64,000 bases of DNA from Parvibaculum sp039680535 (GTDB lineage Bacteria; Pseudomonadota; Alphaproteobacteria; Parvibaculales; Parvibaculaceae), in NCBI RefSeq assembly GCF_039680535.1, contig NZ_JBDKSS010000013.1, positions 659,216 to 723,215 of the forward strand. Reading direction: 5' to 3'. A program made the position numbers and the translations under genes. This document shows, piece after piece, positions 17,323 through 25,658 of this stretch. How positions within the stretch are numbered: the stretch's first letter is position 1; each line of letters begins with the position of its first letter. The notes under the pieces were generated by a model that did not search any database, was not told the origin of the DNA, and saw nothing but the letters and a program-made list of their open reading frames with translations.

Positions 17323-17637
17323 ATGACCCAGACGCAAAACCGTGTTCTCGACGAGATCGCCCGGCTGTTCACCAACGCCGCAGGCGCCGCGCAGGGCGTT
17401 CGCCAGGAAGTCGAGACGCTTATGCGTTCCCAGGCCGAGCGGCTGGTCGCCGATCTCGATCTGGTCCCCCGCGAGGAATTCGAGGTTGTGCGCGCCATGG
17501 CCCAGCTCGCCCGTGAGGAAAACGAGGCGCTGAAGCTTCGGGTCGAGGCGCTGGAAGCCCAGCTCGCCCGCAAGGCCGCGAAGGGCAAGGCGAAGACCGC
17601 CGAAGACATCGCGGACGGCGCGAACGACGGCGAATAA
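17323..17637 (+). CDS. ubiK: Ubiquinone biosynthesis accessory factor UbiK (BMFP domain)
   Basis: A 104-residue coiled-coil protein. FTNAAGAAQGVRQEVETLMRS is followed by the DLVPREEFEVVRAMA signature and a leucine-zipper-like coil up to residue 85, then a charged tail. UbiK trimers assist UbiJ and the ubiquinone hydroxylation complex under oxic conditions. AGGAGAG lies just before the ATG. The next gene, ybjN-like, is 176 bases downstream. Confidence 0.92.
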   Translation: MTQTQNRVLDEIARLFTNAAGAAQGVRQEVETLMRSQAERLVADLDLVPREEFEVVRAMAQLAREENEALKLRVEALEAQLARKAAKGKAKTAEDIADGANDGE

Positions 17638-17813
17638 GTCCCGGAATATCCCCAGACTTTCCTCGACTATCCCCAGTTTTTCATAACCCCGCACACCCCC
17701 GAGGGTTGCGCCGACTCAACGCATGCGTCACGTTGGTTTGGTGGGGCAGGGGGCTCGAACCTACAAGATGTAGCGTTTGCCCTTGCCGGGAGGCTGCCGT
17801 GTCGGGGTACAGA

Positions 17814-18317
17814 ATGACCGCTTCTCTCGTTGAAGCCGACGAGTTCGATCCAAATCCCCTCGATCTGCTCGAGCAGGTCGCCTCTATCCGCGACTGGATT
17901 TTCGAGCGCAGCCACGAAGACGAACTGACGATCTGCGTCGCCGGGGAGTGGCGCGATCATCACATCTCGCTGAACTGGCGGAACGACCTTTCCGGCCTCC
18001 ACGTGGCGACCACGCTCGACATTCGCGTGCCCTCCGACAAGCGGCCGCCGATCCGGCATTTGCTGACGCTCATCAATGAACAGCTCTGGTCGGGGCATTT
18101 CGACCTCTGGTCGGAAGATGGCGTGCTTCTATACCGCAACAGCCTGCTGCTCTGCGGCGGCGCTGCGGCGACGCCCGAGCAATGCGAAGCGCTGCTCAGG
18201 CTGGCGGTGGAGGCCTGCGAGCGCTATTACCCGGCGATCCAGTTCGTGCTCTGGGCGGGCAAGTCCGCCGAAGACGCGATCGCCGCTGCGATGTTCGAGA
18301 CGCGGGGCAACGCCTGA
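17814..18317 (+). CDS. YbjN domain-containing protein
   Basis: A 167-residue cytoplasmic protein with the YbjN fold, similar to type III secretion chaperones (RDWIFERSHEDELTICVAGE, RVPSDKRPPIRHLLTLINE, and LWSEDGVLLYRNSLLL). Alphaproteobacterial members usually sit next to proC, as here (37 bases). The ATG at 17814 begins MTASLVEADEFDPNP, where homology begins. Biochemical role is not established; YbjN in enterobacteria affects motility and stress. Confidence 0.87.
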   Translation: MTASLVEADEFDPNPLDLLEQVASIRDWIFERSHEDELTICVAGEWRDHHISLNWRNDLSGLHVATTLDIRVPSDKRPPIRHLLTLINEQLWSGHFDLWSEDGVLLYRNSLLLCGGAAATPEQCEALLRLAVEACERYYPAIQFVLWAGKSAEDAIAAAMFETRGNA

Positions 18318-18354
18318 GTTCTCCCCGCGTCGGTAGCTTGAGACGGTTTCTGAA

Positions 18355-19182
18355 ATGACATTGACTTTGCAAAGTCCGCTCGTTCTTGTCGGCGCAGGCA
18401 AGATGGGGGGCGCTCTCCTGTCCGGGTGGCTTGGCCGGGGCCTGAACCCGCGCGATGTTTTCCTGCGCGACCCCAATCCGCCGGCGGAAATCGCGCAGCT
18501 CGTCGCCGAGCGCGGCATTCCGCTCAATTTCTCGATTGCCGATCTTGCTGCGCGTAAGCCCTCCGTCGTGCTGCTCGCCGTGAAGCCGCAATTGATGGAT
18601 CAGGTGCTTCCCGATCTTGCGCCGCTGGTCGCGCCGGAAACGCTTTTCATCTCCATCGCCGCTGGCATGGGGCTGCACCGGCTTGGCGAATTGCTGGGCG
18701 CGGGCGCCCATGTTGTCCGCGCCATGCCGAATACGCCTGCCTCTGTCGGGCGCGGCATCACGGTCGCCTGTGCCAATGCGCTGGTGACGCCTGAACAGCG
18801 CAAGCTTGCGACTACGCTTCTCGGCGCGGTCGGCGAGGCCGACTGGGTGGAGAGCGAGGGGCTCATCGACGCCGTGACGGCAATCTCCGGTTCGGGCCCG
18901 GCCTATGTCTTCTACCTCACGGAATGCCTCGCGGCGGCGGGCGAGTCGCTCGGCCTCGAAGCCGGCCTCGCGCTGCGGCTCGCGCGTGCGACGGTTTCCG
19001 GCGCGGGCGAGATGCTGCATCAGCTCGAAGACACGCCCTCGACGCTGCGCAAGAACGTGACATCGCCGGGCGGCACTACGGCGGCGGCGCTCGACGTGCT
19101 GATGGGCGAGAACGGGCTCTCGACGCTGATGCGGCACGCGGCGCAGGCCGCGCGCGACCGTTCACGCGAACTCGGGCAATAA
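18355..19182 (+). CDS. proC: Pyrroline-5-carboxylate reductase
   Basis: Reduces pyrroline 5-carboxylate to proline with NAD(P)H. The 275-residue protein has the N-terminal dinucleotide fold (LVGAGKMGGALLSGW), AVKPQLMDQVLP, RAMPNTPASVGRG and the C-terminal signature ending in NVTSPGGTTAAALDVL. It lies between ybjN and a small membrane protein gene whose TTG start is 5 bases beyond the stop. Confidence 0.96.
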   Translation: MTLTLQSPLVLVGAGKMGGALLSGWLGRGLNPRDVFLRDPNPPAEIAQLVAERGIPLNFSIADLAARKPSVVLLAVKPQLMDQVLPDLAPLVAPETLFISIAAGMGLHRLGELLGAGAHVVRAMPNTPASVGRGITVACANALVTPEQRKLATTLLGAVGEADWVESEGLIDAVTAISGSGPAYVFYLTECLAAAGESLGLEAGLALRLARATVSGAGEMLHQLEDTPSTLRKNVTSPGGTTAAALDVLMGENGLSTLMRHAAQAARDRSRELGQ

Positions 19183-19187
19183 GCCGC

Positions 19188-19415
19188 TTGGAAGCGTTTC
19201 TCGATCCGCTTTCGCTGTTCGGCCTGTTCGCCGTCTCCATGATGCTTGTCTGCTATGCACTGGAAGAGCGCAGCCGCTGGTTCGTGCTCGGCTTTGCGGG
19301 CGCCTGCGCGCTCGGCTCGATCTACGGCTTTCTGCAAGGCGCCTGGCCCTTTGGCGCGGTCGAGGCGATCTGGTCGCTCGTCGCGCTCAGGCGCTGGTGG
19401 CGTCTTCCCGCCTGA
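19188..19415 (+). CDS. Small conserved membrane protein
   Basis: A 75-residue protein with three hydrophobic stretches (SLFGLFAVSMMLVCYAL, WFVLGFAGACALGSIYGFL, AVEAIWSLVALRRW). The pattern resembles small alphaproteobacterial membrane proteins of unknown function, typically with a YALE...YGFLQGAWPFG core. The TTG start at 19188 lies 5 bases after proC without a clear ribosome site, so it may be coupled to proC; an ATG at 19239 would cut the first helix. Confidence 0.65.
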   Translation: MEAFLDPLSLFGLFAVSMMLVCYALEERSRWFVLGFAGACALGSIYGFLQGAWPFGAVEAIWSLVALRRWWRLPA

Positions 19416-19449
19416 ATGCCTATCCTCATCGGCCAGAGGAGATAGTGAC

Positions 19450-20076
19450 ATGGCCCGCAAGAAAGCATCGCCCGAAGACAGGATCATCGACGCCGCGCTG
19501 AAGCTCGCGCTGGCGCAGGGCTGGCACGATCTTGCGCTGGCCGACATCGCCGCCGAGGCAAAGGTCAGTCTGCCGGAACTTGCGCATGTCTTTCGCTCGA
19601 AGGCGGAAATCCTTGCCGCCTTCTCGCGCCGCATCGATGCGGAAGTGCTCGCCGCCGCCGAAGCCGAGGATCTTGGAAGTGAGAGCCCGCGCGACCGTCT
19701 CTTCGATGTGCTGATGCTGCGCTTCGATGCGCTCGCTCCCCACAAACCCGCGCTGAAGCGCATTGCGCTCGACCTTGTGGGCGATCCGCTGGGCGCGGTG
19801 CCGCTCATCCGTCCCACGCTGCAATCGCTCGGCTGGATGCTCGAAGCGGCGGGCATCGATACGTCAGGCTTGCGCGGCGCGATCCGCGTGCGTGGACTGG
19901 CGCTTGTCTGGGCGGCGGCTTTCCGCGTCTGGCTCAATGATGGCGAGGATCAGGCAAAGACCATGGCCGAACTCGACAAGCGCCTGCGGCAGGCGGAGGA
20001 ATGGAAGGACGCGCTCTCGCGGCTACGCACCCGCAAGACGGATGCCGCCGCGGATGAGCCGCCGCCCGGCCCCTAG
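19450..20076 (+). CDS. TetR family regulator with COQ9-like C-terminal domain
   Basis: A 208-residue protein. The N-terminal TetR helix-turn-helix spans about 10-55 (IIDAALKLALAQGWHDLAL, VSLPELAHVFRSKAEILAAF). The C-terminal part (FRVWLNDGEDQAKTMAELD) resembles COQ9, whose yeast homologue binds isoprenoids for ubiquinone synthesis. A canonical AGAGGAGA precedes the ATG. With ubiK 2 kb upstream a ubiquinone link is conceivable. Its 3' end overlaps the convergent NTF2-like gene by 4 bases. Confidence 0.83.
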   Translation: MARKKASPEDRIIDAALKLALAQGWHDLALADIAAEAKVSLPELAHVFRSKAEILAAFSRRIDAEVLAAAEAEDLGSESPRDRLFDVLMLRFDALAPHKPALKRIALDLVGDPLGAVPLIRPTLQSLGWMLEAAGIDTSGLRGAIRVRGLALVWAAAFRVWLNDGEDQAKTMAELDKRLRQAEEWKDALSRLRTRKTDAAADEPPPGP

Positions 20077-20435
20077 AAGTGAAACACGCGGCAGGCGGTG
20101 ATTTCGTCGCCTTGCCATTCGAGTATCTCGATCACGCGCGTCCGGTTCTCCGTGTCGCCATTGAGCACGCGCCAATATTCGACCGAGGCGCGATCATTCT
20201 CTGCGATCACGTTGATGATGGCGGCCTCGAAACTCTTGAAGCGCCCGGCAGCGGCTTTTGCATAGGCGTGGATTTCTTCACGCCCGGTCAACTTTCCATC
20301 CGCGACGCCCATGCGCTCTCTGACGACCGCGCTCATATGCGTGCCATTCTCCGCATAGAGCGCGGCGACGCGGTCGGGATCGAGGCTTGCCCAAGCCTGC
20401 TGCCAGCGATGCACCATGGGTGGAATGCCGCGCAT
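20073..20435 (-). CDS. NTF2-like/SnoaL-type small protein
   Basis: A 120-residue cone-shaped fold protein (WQQAWASLDPDRVAALYAEN, GREEIHAYAKAAAGRFKSFE, RVIEILEWQGDEITACRVF). The motif order suits the NTF2/SnoaL superfamily, which contains enzymes and ligand-binding proteins. The ATG at 20435 lies 4 bases after the histidine kinase stop; an internal ATG at 20417 is possible. It may be the last gene of the MarR-regulator-kinase operon. Function unknown. Confidence 0.75.
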   Translation of the reverse strand: MRGIPPMVHRWQQAWASLDPDRVAALYAENGTHMSAVVRERMGVADGKLTGREEIHAYAKAAAGRFKSFEAAIINVIAENDRASVEYWRVLNGDTENRTRVIEILEWQGDEITACRVFHF

Positions 20436-20439
20436 GCGA

Positions 20440-21765
20440 CTACACCGGCACATGGATGACGGCCCGCAGGCCGCCCATGGGACTGCGCGAAAGCTGCACG
20501 TCGCCACCATGGCCCCGCGCGATGTCGCGGGCGATGGCAAGCCCGAGCCCCGTTCCGCCCGCATCGAGATTGCGGGCGGCATCGAGCCGGTAGAAGGGGC
20601 GGAAGACTTCTTCCAGTTGGTCCTCCGGAATGCCGGCGCCGTCGTCATCGACCACGACCGCAATGTCGTCTTCGTCGCGCACGGCGGTGACCCAGACATG
20701 CGCGGCATATTTGCCCGCATTGTCGATGATATTGGTCAGGCAGCGCTTGAAGGCGTTGCGCCGGAGAGGCAGATCGAGTTCTCCGTGAAGCTGGAGCGCG
20801 ACGCTGTGCCCCTTGCGCTGGGCGTCGTTCTGGATCTCGGCGAGAAGTTCGCCAAGATCCGTGACTGCCGTCGCCTCGCGCTGGTGGCCACGGGCGAATT
20901 CAAGATAGTCCTCAAGCATGCGCTCCATCTCGCGGACGTCGGCACGCAGTTCTTCCGTTTCCGGCGTGTCGGGCAGCATGGCCAGTTGCAGCTTGAAGCG
21001 CGTGAGCGGTGTGCGGAGGTCGTGGCTCACGCCGGTCAGCATCGCCGTGCGCTGCTCGATCTGGCGGCGAATGCGTTCGCGCATTTCGAGAAAGGCAGCG
21101 GCGGCGCGGCGGACTTCGGAGGCGCCCTGCGGCTTGAAGCTCGGCACGTCCCGGCCCCTGCCGAAATCTTCGGCTGCCTGGGCGAGCCTCTCTATGGGAC
21201 GAATCTGATTGCGCAGAAAAAGGATGGCGACCGTCAGGAGCACCAGCGACGCGCCGACCATCCAGGCGATGAAGATGTGGGAATTCGCCGCATAGACATG
21301 GCTTCTGAGCGCCAGCACACGCATGACCCCGCCGGCATAGAGAATGCGGATGTCGACATAGTCGCTATATTGCTCGGTATTGATCCAGAACGGCCTGTTG
21401 ATCCGCGAGCGGATTTCATCCGAAAGAGAGCGGTCGAGGAGGCCGTAGCTGGTCGATGGGGTCGTCGGAAGCTCGTCGCCGGGGAGGAAGGCGATCGACA
21501 GCGAGAGGTTCCTGTTGGCCCGATCGGAAAGCGCGGTTGCCGTTTGAGGCGTGGGGTTCGCCTCATATTCGGAAAGCAGAAGCGAGATGTCGGCGACCGT
21601 CTGTTGCGACAGTCTCTCCGTCACCATCTGCCAATGGCGCTCCATGAAGACATAGGTGACGAAGGCCTGAAGGATCACCATCGGCGCAACGATGATGATG
21701 AGCGAACGGGTATAGAGCCCGGTCGGCATCATTCGTTTCATCATCGCGAAGGGCCGGAACTGCAT
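20440..21765 (-). CDS. EnvZ-like sensor histidine kinase
   Basis: A 441-residue membrane kinase. Transmembrane segments near residues 17-38 and 165-190 enclose a periplasmic sensor region. HAMP (RNQIRPIERLAQAAEDFGRG), H-box GVSHDLRTPLTRF, N-box NIIDNAGKYA, and G-boxes DDDGAGIP and GTGLGLAIARD follow. The arrangement is that of EnvZ-type kinases. It starts 11 bases after the response regulator gene, its likely phosphorylation partner. The signal is unknown. Confidence 0.93.
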   Translation of the reverse strand: MQFRPFAMMKRMMPTGLYTRSLIIIVAPMVILQAFVTYVFMERHWQMVTERLSQQTVADISLLLSEYEANPTPQTATALSDRANRNLSLSIAFLPGDELPTTPSTSYGLLDRSLSDEIRSRINRPFWINTEQYSDYVDIRILYAGGVMRVLALRSHVYAANSHIFIAWMVGASLVLLTVAILFLRNQIRPIERLAQAAEDFGRGRDVPSFKPQGASEVRRAAAAFLEMRERIRRQIEQRTAMLTGVSHDLRTPLTRFKLQLAMLPDTPETEELRADVREMERMLEDYLEFARGHQREATAVTDLGELLAEIQNDAQRKGHSVALQLHGELDLPLRRNAFKRCLTNIIDNAGKYAAHVWVTAVRDEDDIAVVVDDDGAGIPEDQLEEVFRPFYRLDAARNLDAGGTGLGLAIARDIARGHGGDVQLSRSPMGGLRAVIHVPV

Positions 21766-21776
21766 GGATTTCCGTT

Positions 21777-22511
21777 TCAGTCGGGCATGAGGACGTAGCC
21801 TTCGCCACGCACCGTTTGCAGATAGGTCGGGTTGCGCGGGTCGATCTCGATCTTGCGCCGCAGGCGATTGATCTGCACGTCGATGGAACGCTCGGCGGCT
21901 TCGTCTTCGCAAAGGTCGAGACGGGAAAGCGTCTCGCCGGGATGCGCCGAGAAGATGCGCATGAGCTGCACTTCGCGCGTGGTCAAACGGATCAACTCGC
22001 TGCCGCGTCTGAGCTCTCCGCGCGCGATGTTGAAGCGGCAATCGCCGAGAAGGACATCCTCGGCGCGTCCGCCGGGGCCTCTGGAGCGCTTGAGGATGGT
22101 GCCGATGCGAAGCAGAAGCTCCCGCGGTTCAAACGGTTTCCCGAGGTAGTCGTCGGCGCCGCTCTCGAGGCCTTCGATCCGGTCTTCCGTTTCTCCGCGT
22201 GCCGTCAGCATCAGGATCGGCACCGCTGAAGAGCGGCGGAGAGATGAGGTGAACTCGATGCCGCTTTCGCCCGGCATCATCACGTCAACGACAAGAAGGT
22301 CGAAGGCGAGGCCGGCGAGCTTGGCGCGCGCGTCAGCGGCGTTTTCGGCCGTGGTGACGCGATAGCCATGCTCGGCGAGATAGCGCTTCAGCAATTCGCG
22401 AATGCGCCGGTCGTCGTCGATGACGAGAATATGCGGCGCGTCCTCGTCGGGCACGGGACGTCCTGGCTCGATGGGCGTTTGAGCTTCGCCGCCTGTCGCC
22501 GTGCCTGTCAT
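21777..22511 (-). CDS. OmpR-family response regulator, PetR-like
   Basis: A 244-residue regulator. The receiver has acidic residues in VIDDDRRIRE, phospho-acceptor Asp76 in VVDVMMPGESG and Lys in GKPFEP. A C-terminal winged helix (LTTREVQLMRIF, RSIDVQINRLRRKIE, YLQTVRGEGYVL) binds DNA. The MarR-regulator gene order fits the PetP-PetR pair described in Rhodobacter. It lies 4 bases after the MarR gene. Confidence 0.93.
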   Translation of the reverse strand: MTGTATGGEAQTPIEPGRPVPDEDAPHILVIDDDRRIRELLKRYLAEHGYRVTTAENAADARAKLAGLAFDLLVVDVMMPGESGIEFTSSLRRSSAVPILMLTARGETEDRIEGLESGADDYLGKPFEPRELLLRIGTILKRSRGPGGRAEDVLLGDCRFNIARGELRRGSELIRLTTREVQLMRIFSAHPGETLSRLDLCEDEAAERSIDVQINRLRRKIEIDPRNPTYLQTVRGEGYVLMPD

Positions 22512-22515
22512 GATC

Positions 22516-23124
22516 TCACGGCTCCTTGATGATGATCTTTTCGACTTCCGGCCGCTGCGTCTCGTCGAGGAGCGAGAACATCACTTCGCGCCATGCCGTC
22601 TCGCCGCCGGGACCGGAGGCGGCGAGCGCGTTGCGCACGCGCTCGCGCTGCGGCGCGACCAGCCGCTCCCAGAGTTCCGCGCCCGCCTCGGTGAGGTACA
22701 AGCGGCGCTGGCGGCGGTCTTTCTCGCCGGTCTGCTGCACGAGATAGCCGCGCTCGATCACCTCGCGCAGGACGCGGGCGAGGCTCTGCTTGGTGATGCG
22801 GAGAATATCGAGCAGCGCTGCGACGGTGATGCCCGGATTGCGGCCGACGAAGTGGACGACGCGGTGGTGGGCGCGGCCGAAACCGATCTCTTCAAGGATG
22901 GTGTCGGGGTCGCTGGTGAAGTCGCGATAGCTGAAAAACAGGAGTTCGATCGCCTCGATCAGGCGCTCTTCCTCTGCCGCCGCCGCGCGGGGGCGCGCCA
23001 CGGGGGCGAGGCGATCCGCCCCTTTTTCCGCCGAAAAAAGCCCTTTTCCCGCTGGTTGCATGCCGTTTCCCGGGGAACTTCCGGCGGAGGGCCGCCTCGC
23101 TCCCAGTGTCTTAATGTCACTCAT
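22516..23124 (-). CDS. MarR family regulator, PetP-like
   Basis: Winged-helix regulator of 202 residues, with a long low-complexity N-terminal arm (1-50) before the helical core (EAIELLFFSYRDF) and the DNA-binding part (LDILRITKQSLARVLREVIERG, DRRQRRLYLT wing). The start codon at 23124 sits inside a perfect palindrome and lacks a ribosome site, so the message may be leaderless; an internal ATG at residue 22 is the alternative. The order MarR, response regulator, kinase, divergent to ilvE, looks conserved in alphaproteobacteria. Confidence 0.88.
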   Translation of the reverse strand: MSDIKTLGARRPSAGSSPGNGMQPAGKGLFSAEKGADRLAPVARPRAAAAEEERLIEAIELLFFSYRDFTSDPDTILEEIGFGRAHHRVVHFVGRNPGITVAALLDILRITKQSLARVLREVIERGYLVQQTGEKDRRQRRLYLTEAGAELWERLVAPQRERVRNALAASGPGGETAWREVMFSLLDETQRPEVEKIIIKEP

Positions 23125-23166
23125 AAATTTATGTCAGCCATGTTGACATATTTTTTCCGGTCATGC
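23122..23166. promoter_or_regulatory. Palindrome and promoter between MarR gene and ilvE
   Basis: CATAAATTTATG (23122-23133) is a perfect 12-base palindrome that includes the MarR start codon, and suits autoregulation by a MarR dimer. Just beyond, TTGACA (23143-23148) is a perfect -35 box for ilvE; about 17-18 bases on comes a weak -10 (TAGCGT). The overlap would let one MarR site affect both directions. Confidence 0.5.
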
Positions 23167-23316
23167 TAGCGTCCCTTCAGCCGCCCGGAAGACCGGACTG
23201 ATCGGGCCCGGTCGATTCTCTAATTCTATATGTTTTCGCGAAGCTTTAACGGGGGCAAAGTGGCCTTCCCAGAAAGCTCAAGGCGACGGCGGGAACGGCG
23301 AAACAGGAACAATAAC

Positions 23317-24213
23317 ATGGCTGACATTCCTTTCGACCAACGCGACGGTTTCATCTGGTTCAATGGCGAGCTCATTCCCTGGGCCGACGCGAAGATCCAT
23401 TTGCTGACTCACGGGCTTCACTATGCGAGCTGCGTATTCGAGGGATGCCGCGCCTATAATGGCGAGATCTTCAAGCTGCGCGAGCACACGGAGCGTCTGG
23501 TCAACTCGGCCGACATTCTCGGCTTCAAGATTCCCTATTCGGTCGAAGAGATCGACGAAGCCTGTCGCGCGGAACTGAAGGCGCAGGGCCTCACCGACGG
23601 CTATCTGCGCCCCGTGGCCTGGCGCGGCAGCGAAGGCCTCGGCGTCTCCGCGCAGAAGAACAGGATCAATCTCGCGGTCGCTGCCTGGGAGTGGCCGTCC
23701 TATTTCGATCCCGAGCAGCGCAAGAAGGGCATCCGCCTCGACATGGCGAAATATCGCCGTCCTTCGCCCGAGACCGCGCCGTCCCATGCGAAGGCCTCCG
23801 GCCTCTACATGATCTGCACGATCTCGAAGCACGCCGCCGAGGACAAGGGCTATGCGGACGCGATGATGCTCGACTATCGCGGCTATGTCGCCGAAGCCAC
23901 GGGCGCCAACATCTTCTTCGTGAAGGACGGCGTGATCCATACGCCGGTCGCCGACTGCTTCCTCAACGGCATCACCCGCAAGACGGTGATCACGCTCGCC
24001 GAACAGCGCGGCTACCAGCTCATCGAACGTCACATTCTCCCCGAGGAACTGCCGACCTTCCAGGAATGCTTCATCGTCGGCACGGCGGCGGAAGTGACGC
24101 CGGTCGGCGAGATCGGCCCGCACAAGTACACGCCCGGCTCGATCTCGGCGACGCTCTATGATGACTACATGGCGGAAGTTCGCCGCGAGATCCGCGTCCA
24201 CGCGAACGCGTAA
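23317..24213 (+). CDS. ilvE: Branched-chain amino acid aminotransferase
   Basis: PLP fold-type IV transaminase of 298 residues for the last step of Val, Leu and Ile synthesis. LLTHGLHYASCVFEGCRAY is the N-terminal signature, the PLP lysine lies in SHAKASGLYM, and EATGANIFFVKDG and GTAAEVTPVGEI are cofactor and substrate motifs. AGGA precedes the ATG at 23317. A strong terminator follows. It is divergent from the MarR operon, which may control it. Confidence 0.95.
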   Translation: MADIPFDQRDGFIWFNGELIPWADAKIHLLTHGLHYASCVFEGCRAYNGEIFKLREHTERLVNSADILGFKIPYSVEEIDEACRAELKAQGLTDGYLRPVAWRGSEGLGVSAQKNRINLAVAAWEWPSYFDPEQRKKGIRLDMAKYRRPSPETAPSHAKASGLYMICTISKHAAEDKGYADAMMLDYRGYVAEATGANIFFVKDGVIHTPVADCFLNGITRKTVITLAEQRGYQLIERHILPEELPTFQECFIVGTAAEVTPVGEIGPHKYTPGSISATLYDDYMAEVRREIRVHANA

Positions 24214-24237
24214 TCAAGGCGCTGACGAATTGAATGG

Positions 24238-24269
24238 AAAAGCGGCTGGGGAAACTCAGCCGCTTTTTT
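24238..24269 (+). terminator. Rho-independent terminator of ilvE
   Basis: Perfect 8-base stem AGCGGCTG/CAGCCGCT with an 8-base loop, then TTTTTT. Preceded by AAA, so it may also act on the convergent gene, whose stop lies at its edge. Confidence 0.9.
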
Positions 24270-24985
24270 CATTTCGCGTTCTGTGGCCGCTTTGTTTCGA
24301 GACGCCAGCCGGCCGTATCGTGGATCATTGCGCCGGGCCAATGTTGGTCGGACGATCCATCGTTTTTCAGGGTCCAGAGGTCGAGATCAATGCGATTTCC
24401 GCTCCAGCGGATGACGCGGGCAAAAGGCGAACCAGGCTTGCCGCTATCGGGATAGCGCCATTCAACTTGTGCACCGTCGCCCTTTCGAACCCAGATCTCA
24501 ATGCTTCCGTCGCCATATCCCTCGTCGGTATCGATGGCGACGAACCTGTCGCCTGAAGGTGCGAAGCTTGGATAGCCGCCAATCTTCGTCCGTGCGCCGG
24601 TTCTGTCGTCGAACAGAAGCAGGGCATGTCCCTCGTAGAATGGTTGCTCGACGAAAAAGAAGTGGCGGCTTGGCATATGCGCTACCAGCCGGAAGGCAAA
24701 GCAATTGGCCTCGAAGTCCTTGCGTCCTTCTGGGCAGCTCGCATCATCCTTCAACTCGACGCCTTTGCCGTTTTTGAGGTGCAGGATCAGCGTGTCGCCG
24801 CGCCGCTCCGCGCGCCCCTGCGACATGGATATTGCGGTGGCCTCGAGGCCGCCAAGGCCGTGAGCCATTGTTTCGGGCGCGTCCTGCACCTTGCGAAGCC
24901 ACGCATCCTCTGAGACTGAATCCGCATGAAGTGACGTGGCCGCGAAGATCGCCAGTAGCGGTAGAATCTCCGCGAACCGGCGCAT
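24269..24985 (-). CDS. Secreted protein of unknown function, possibly beta-propeller-like
   Basis: A 238-residue protein with an N-terminal signal peptide (RRFAEILPLLAIFAATSLHA). The mature part has two cysteines (DDASCPEGRKDFEANCF), which could form a disulfide, and tracts rich in W, G and D (SFAPSGDRFVAIDTDEGYGDGS, cut here) that read like WD40/TolB-type blades. No catalytic motif is evident. It directly follows moaE (stop and start are adjacent) or has its own signal; its 3' end uses the ilvE terminator. Confidence 0.68.
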   Translation of the reverse strand: MRRFAEILPLLAIFAATSLHADSVSEDAWLRKVQDAPETMAHGLGGLEATAISMSQGRAERRGDTLILHLKNGKGVELKDDASCPEGRKDFEANCFAFRLVAHMPSRHFFFVEQPFYEGHALLLFDDRTGARTKIGGYPSFAPSGDRFVAIDTDEGYGDGSIEIWVRKGDGAQVEWRYPDSGKPGSPFARVIRWSGNRIDLDLWTLKNDGSSDQHWPGAMIHDTAGWRLETKRPQNAK

Positions 24986-25402
24986 CTATTTTTCCCACCG
25001 TTTCGCGGCTTCGTCGTCGCTCTCGCGCGCTTCGACCCATTTTTCACCCTCGCGCTTCCAGAAGGGCGCGCGGGTCTTGAGGTAGTCCATCAGAAACTCG
25101 GCGGCCTGAAAGGCGTCGCCGCGATGGGCGGAGGCGGTGACGACGAGAACGATATTGTCGCCCGGAGAGAGTTTGCCGACGCGGTGGATGATGAGGCTTG
25201 CCTGAAGCATCCAGCGTTCATGAGCTTCCGCCTCGATGCGCTCAAGTTCGCGCTCGGTCATGGCGGGATAATGTTCGAGCTCGAGCGTCACATCGCGCAC
25301 AAGGCCGGTGAAGGTCACCACGGCGCCGATATCCGTGCGCCCGCTCGTCAGCGCCGCGATCTCCGCGCCAATGTCGAAATCCTGCGTCTGGACGCGGATC
25401 AT
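24986..25402 (-). CDS. moaE: Molybdopterin synthase catalytic subunit
   Basis: Large subunit (138 residues) of the heterotetramer that inserts sulfur to make the molybdopterin dithiolene. GAVVTFTGLVRD, HYPAMTERELERIE, IIHRVGKLSPGDNIV, ASAHRGDAFQAAEF and the lysine-bearing RAPFWKREG are family motifs. It lies 4 bases downstream of moaD, its small subunit, in a pgsA-moaD-moaE order frequent in alphaproteobacteria. Confidence 0.95.
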   Translation of the reverse strand: MIRVQTQDFDIGAEIAALTSGRTDIGAVVTFTGLVRDVTLELEHYPAMTERELERIEAEAHERWMLQASLIIHRVGKLSPGDNIVLVVTASAHRGDAFQAAEFLMDYLKTRAPFWKREGEKWVEARESDDEAAKRWEK

Positions 25403-25406
25403 GGCG

Positions 25407-25658
25407 TCAGCCGCCCGTGACAGGCGGGAAGAAGGCGATCTCGCTGGCGCCCGCAATGCTCGCGTCGAGATCGGCATGGGTCTGATCGATGGCGGCGCGG
25501 ATGAGCTTCAGATTCTCGAAGGCGGCCTCATAGCCCGGCCCGCGCGATTTCAGCCAGTCGATCAGGGTGGCGACGGTGGCAATGTCCGCAGGCAGCGCGA
25601 CGGCCTCTTCGGCGGTGCCGACCTTTTGGCGAACCCAGGAAAAATAAAGAATCCTCAC
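25407..25658 (-). CDS. moaD: Molybdopterin synthase sulfur carrier subunit
   Basis: Ubiquitin-like 83-residue protein whose C-terminal Gly-Gly (PPVTGG) is thiocarboxylated to donate sulfur to MoaE. Starts MRILYFSWVRQKVG as in the family. Overlaps the pgsA stop by 4 bases (ATGA), so translation is coupled. Confidence 0.94.
   Translation of the reverse strand: MRILYFSWVRQKVGTAEEAVALPADIATVATLIDWLKSRGPGYEAAFENLKLIRAAIDQTHADLDASIAGASEIAFFPPVTGG

Noticed and set aside
17735..17770. tRNA-like 3' end on the minus strand (GGTTCGAGCCCCC then TGCCCCACCA)
   Set aside because: The T-arm cannot pair (GTAGG with CCCCT) and no matching TGGGGCA acceptor strand, D-arm or anticodon arm is found within 100 bases. 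A permuted two-piece tmRNA was considered; no tag frame or 5' piece follows before ubiK.
20416..21798. 460-codon plus-strand frame opposite the histidine kinase
   Set aside because: Shadow of the kinase gene; no ribosome site or recognisable domain.
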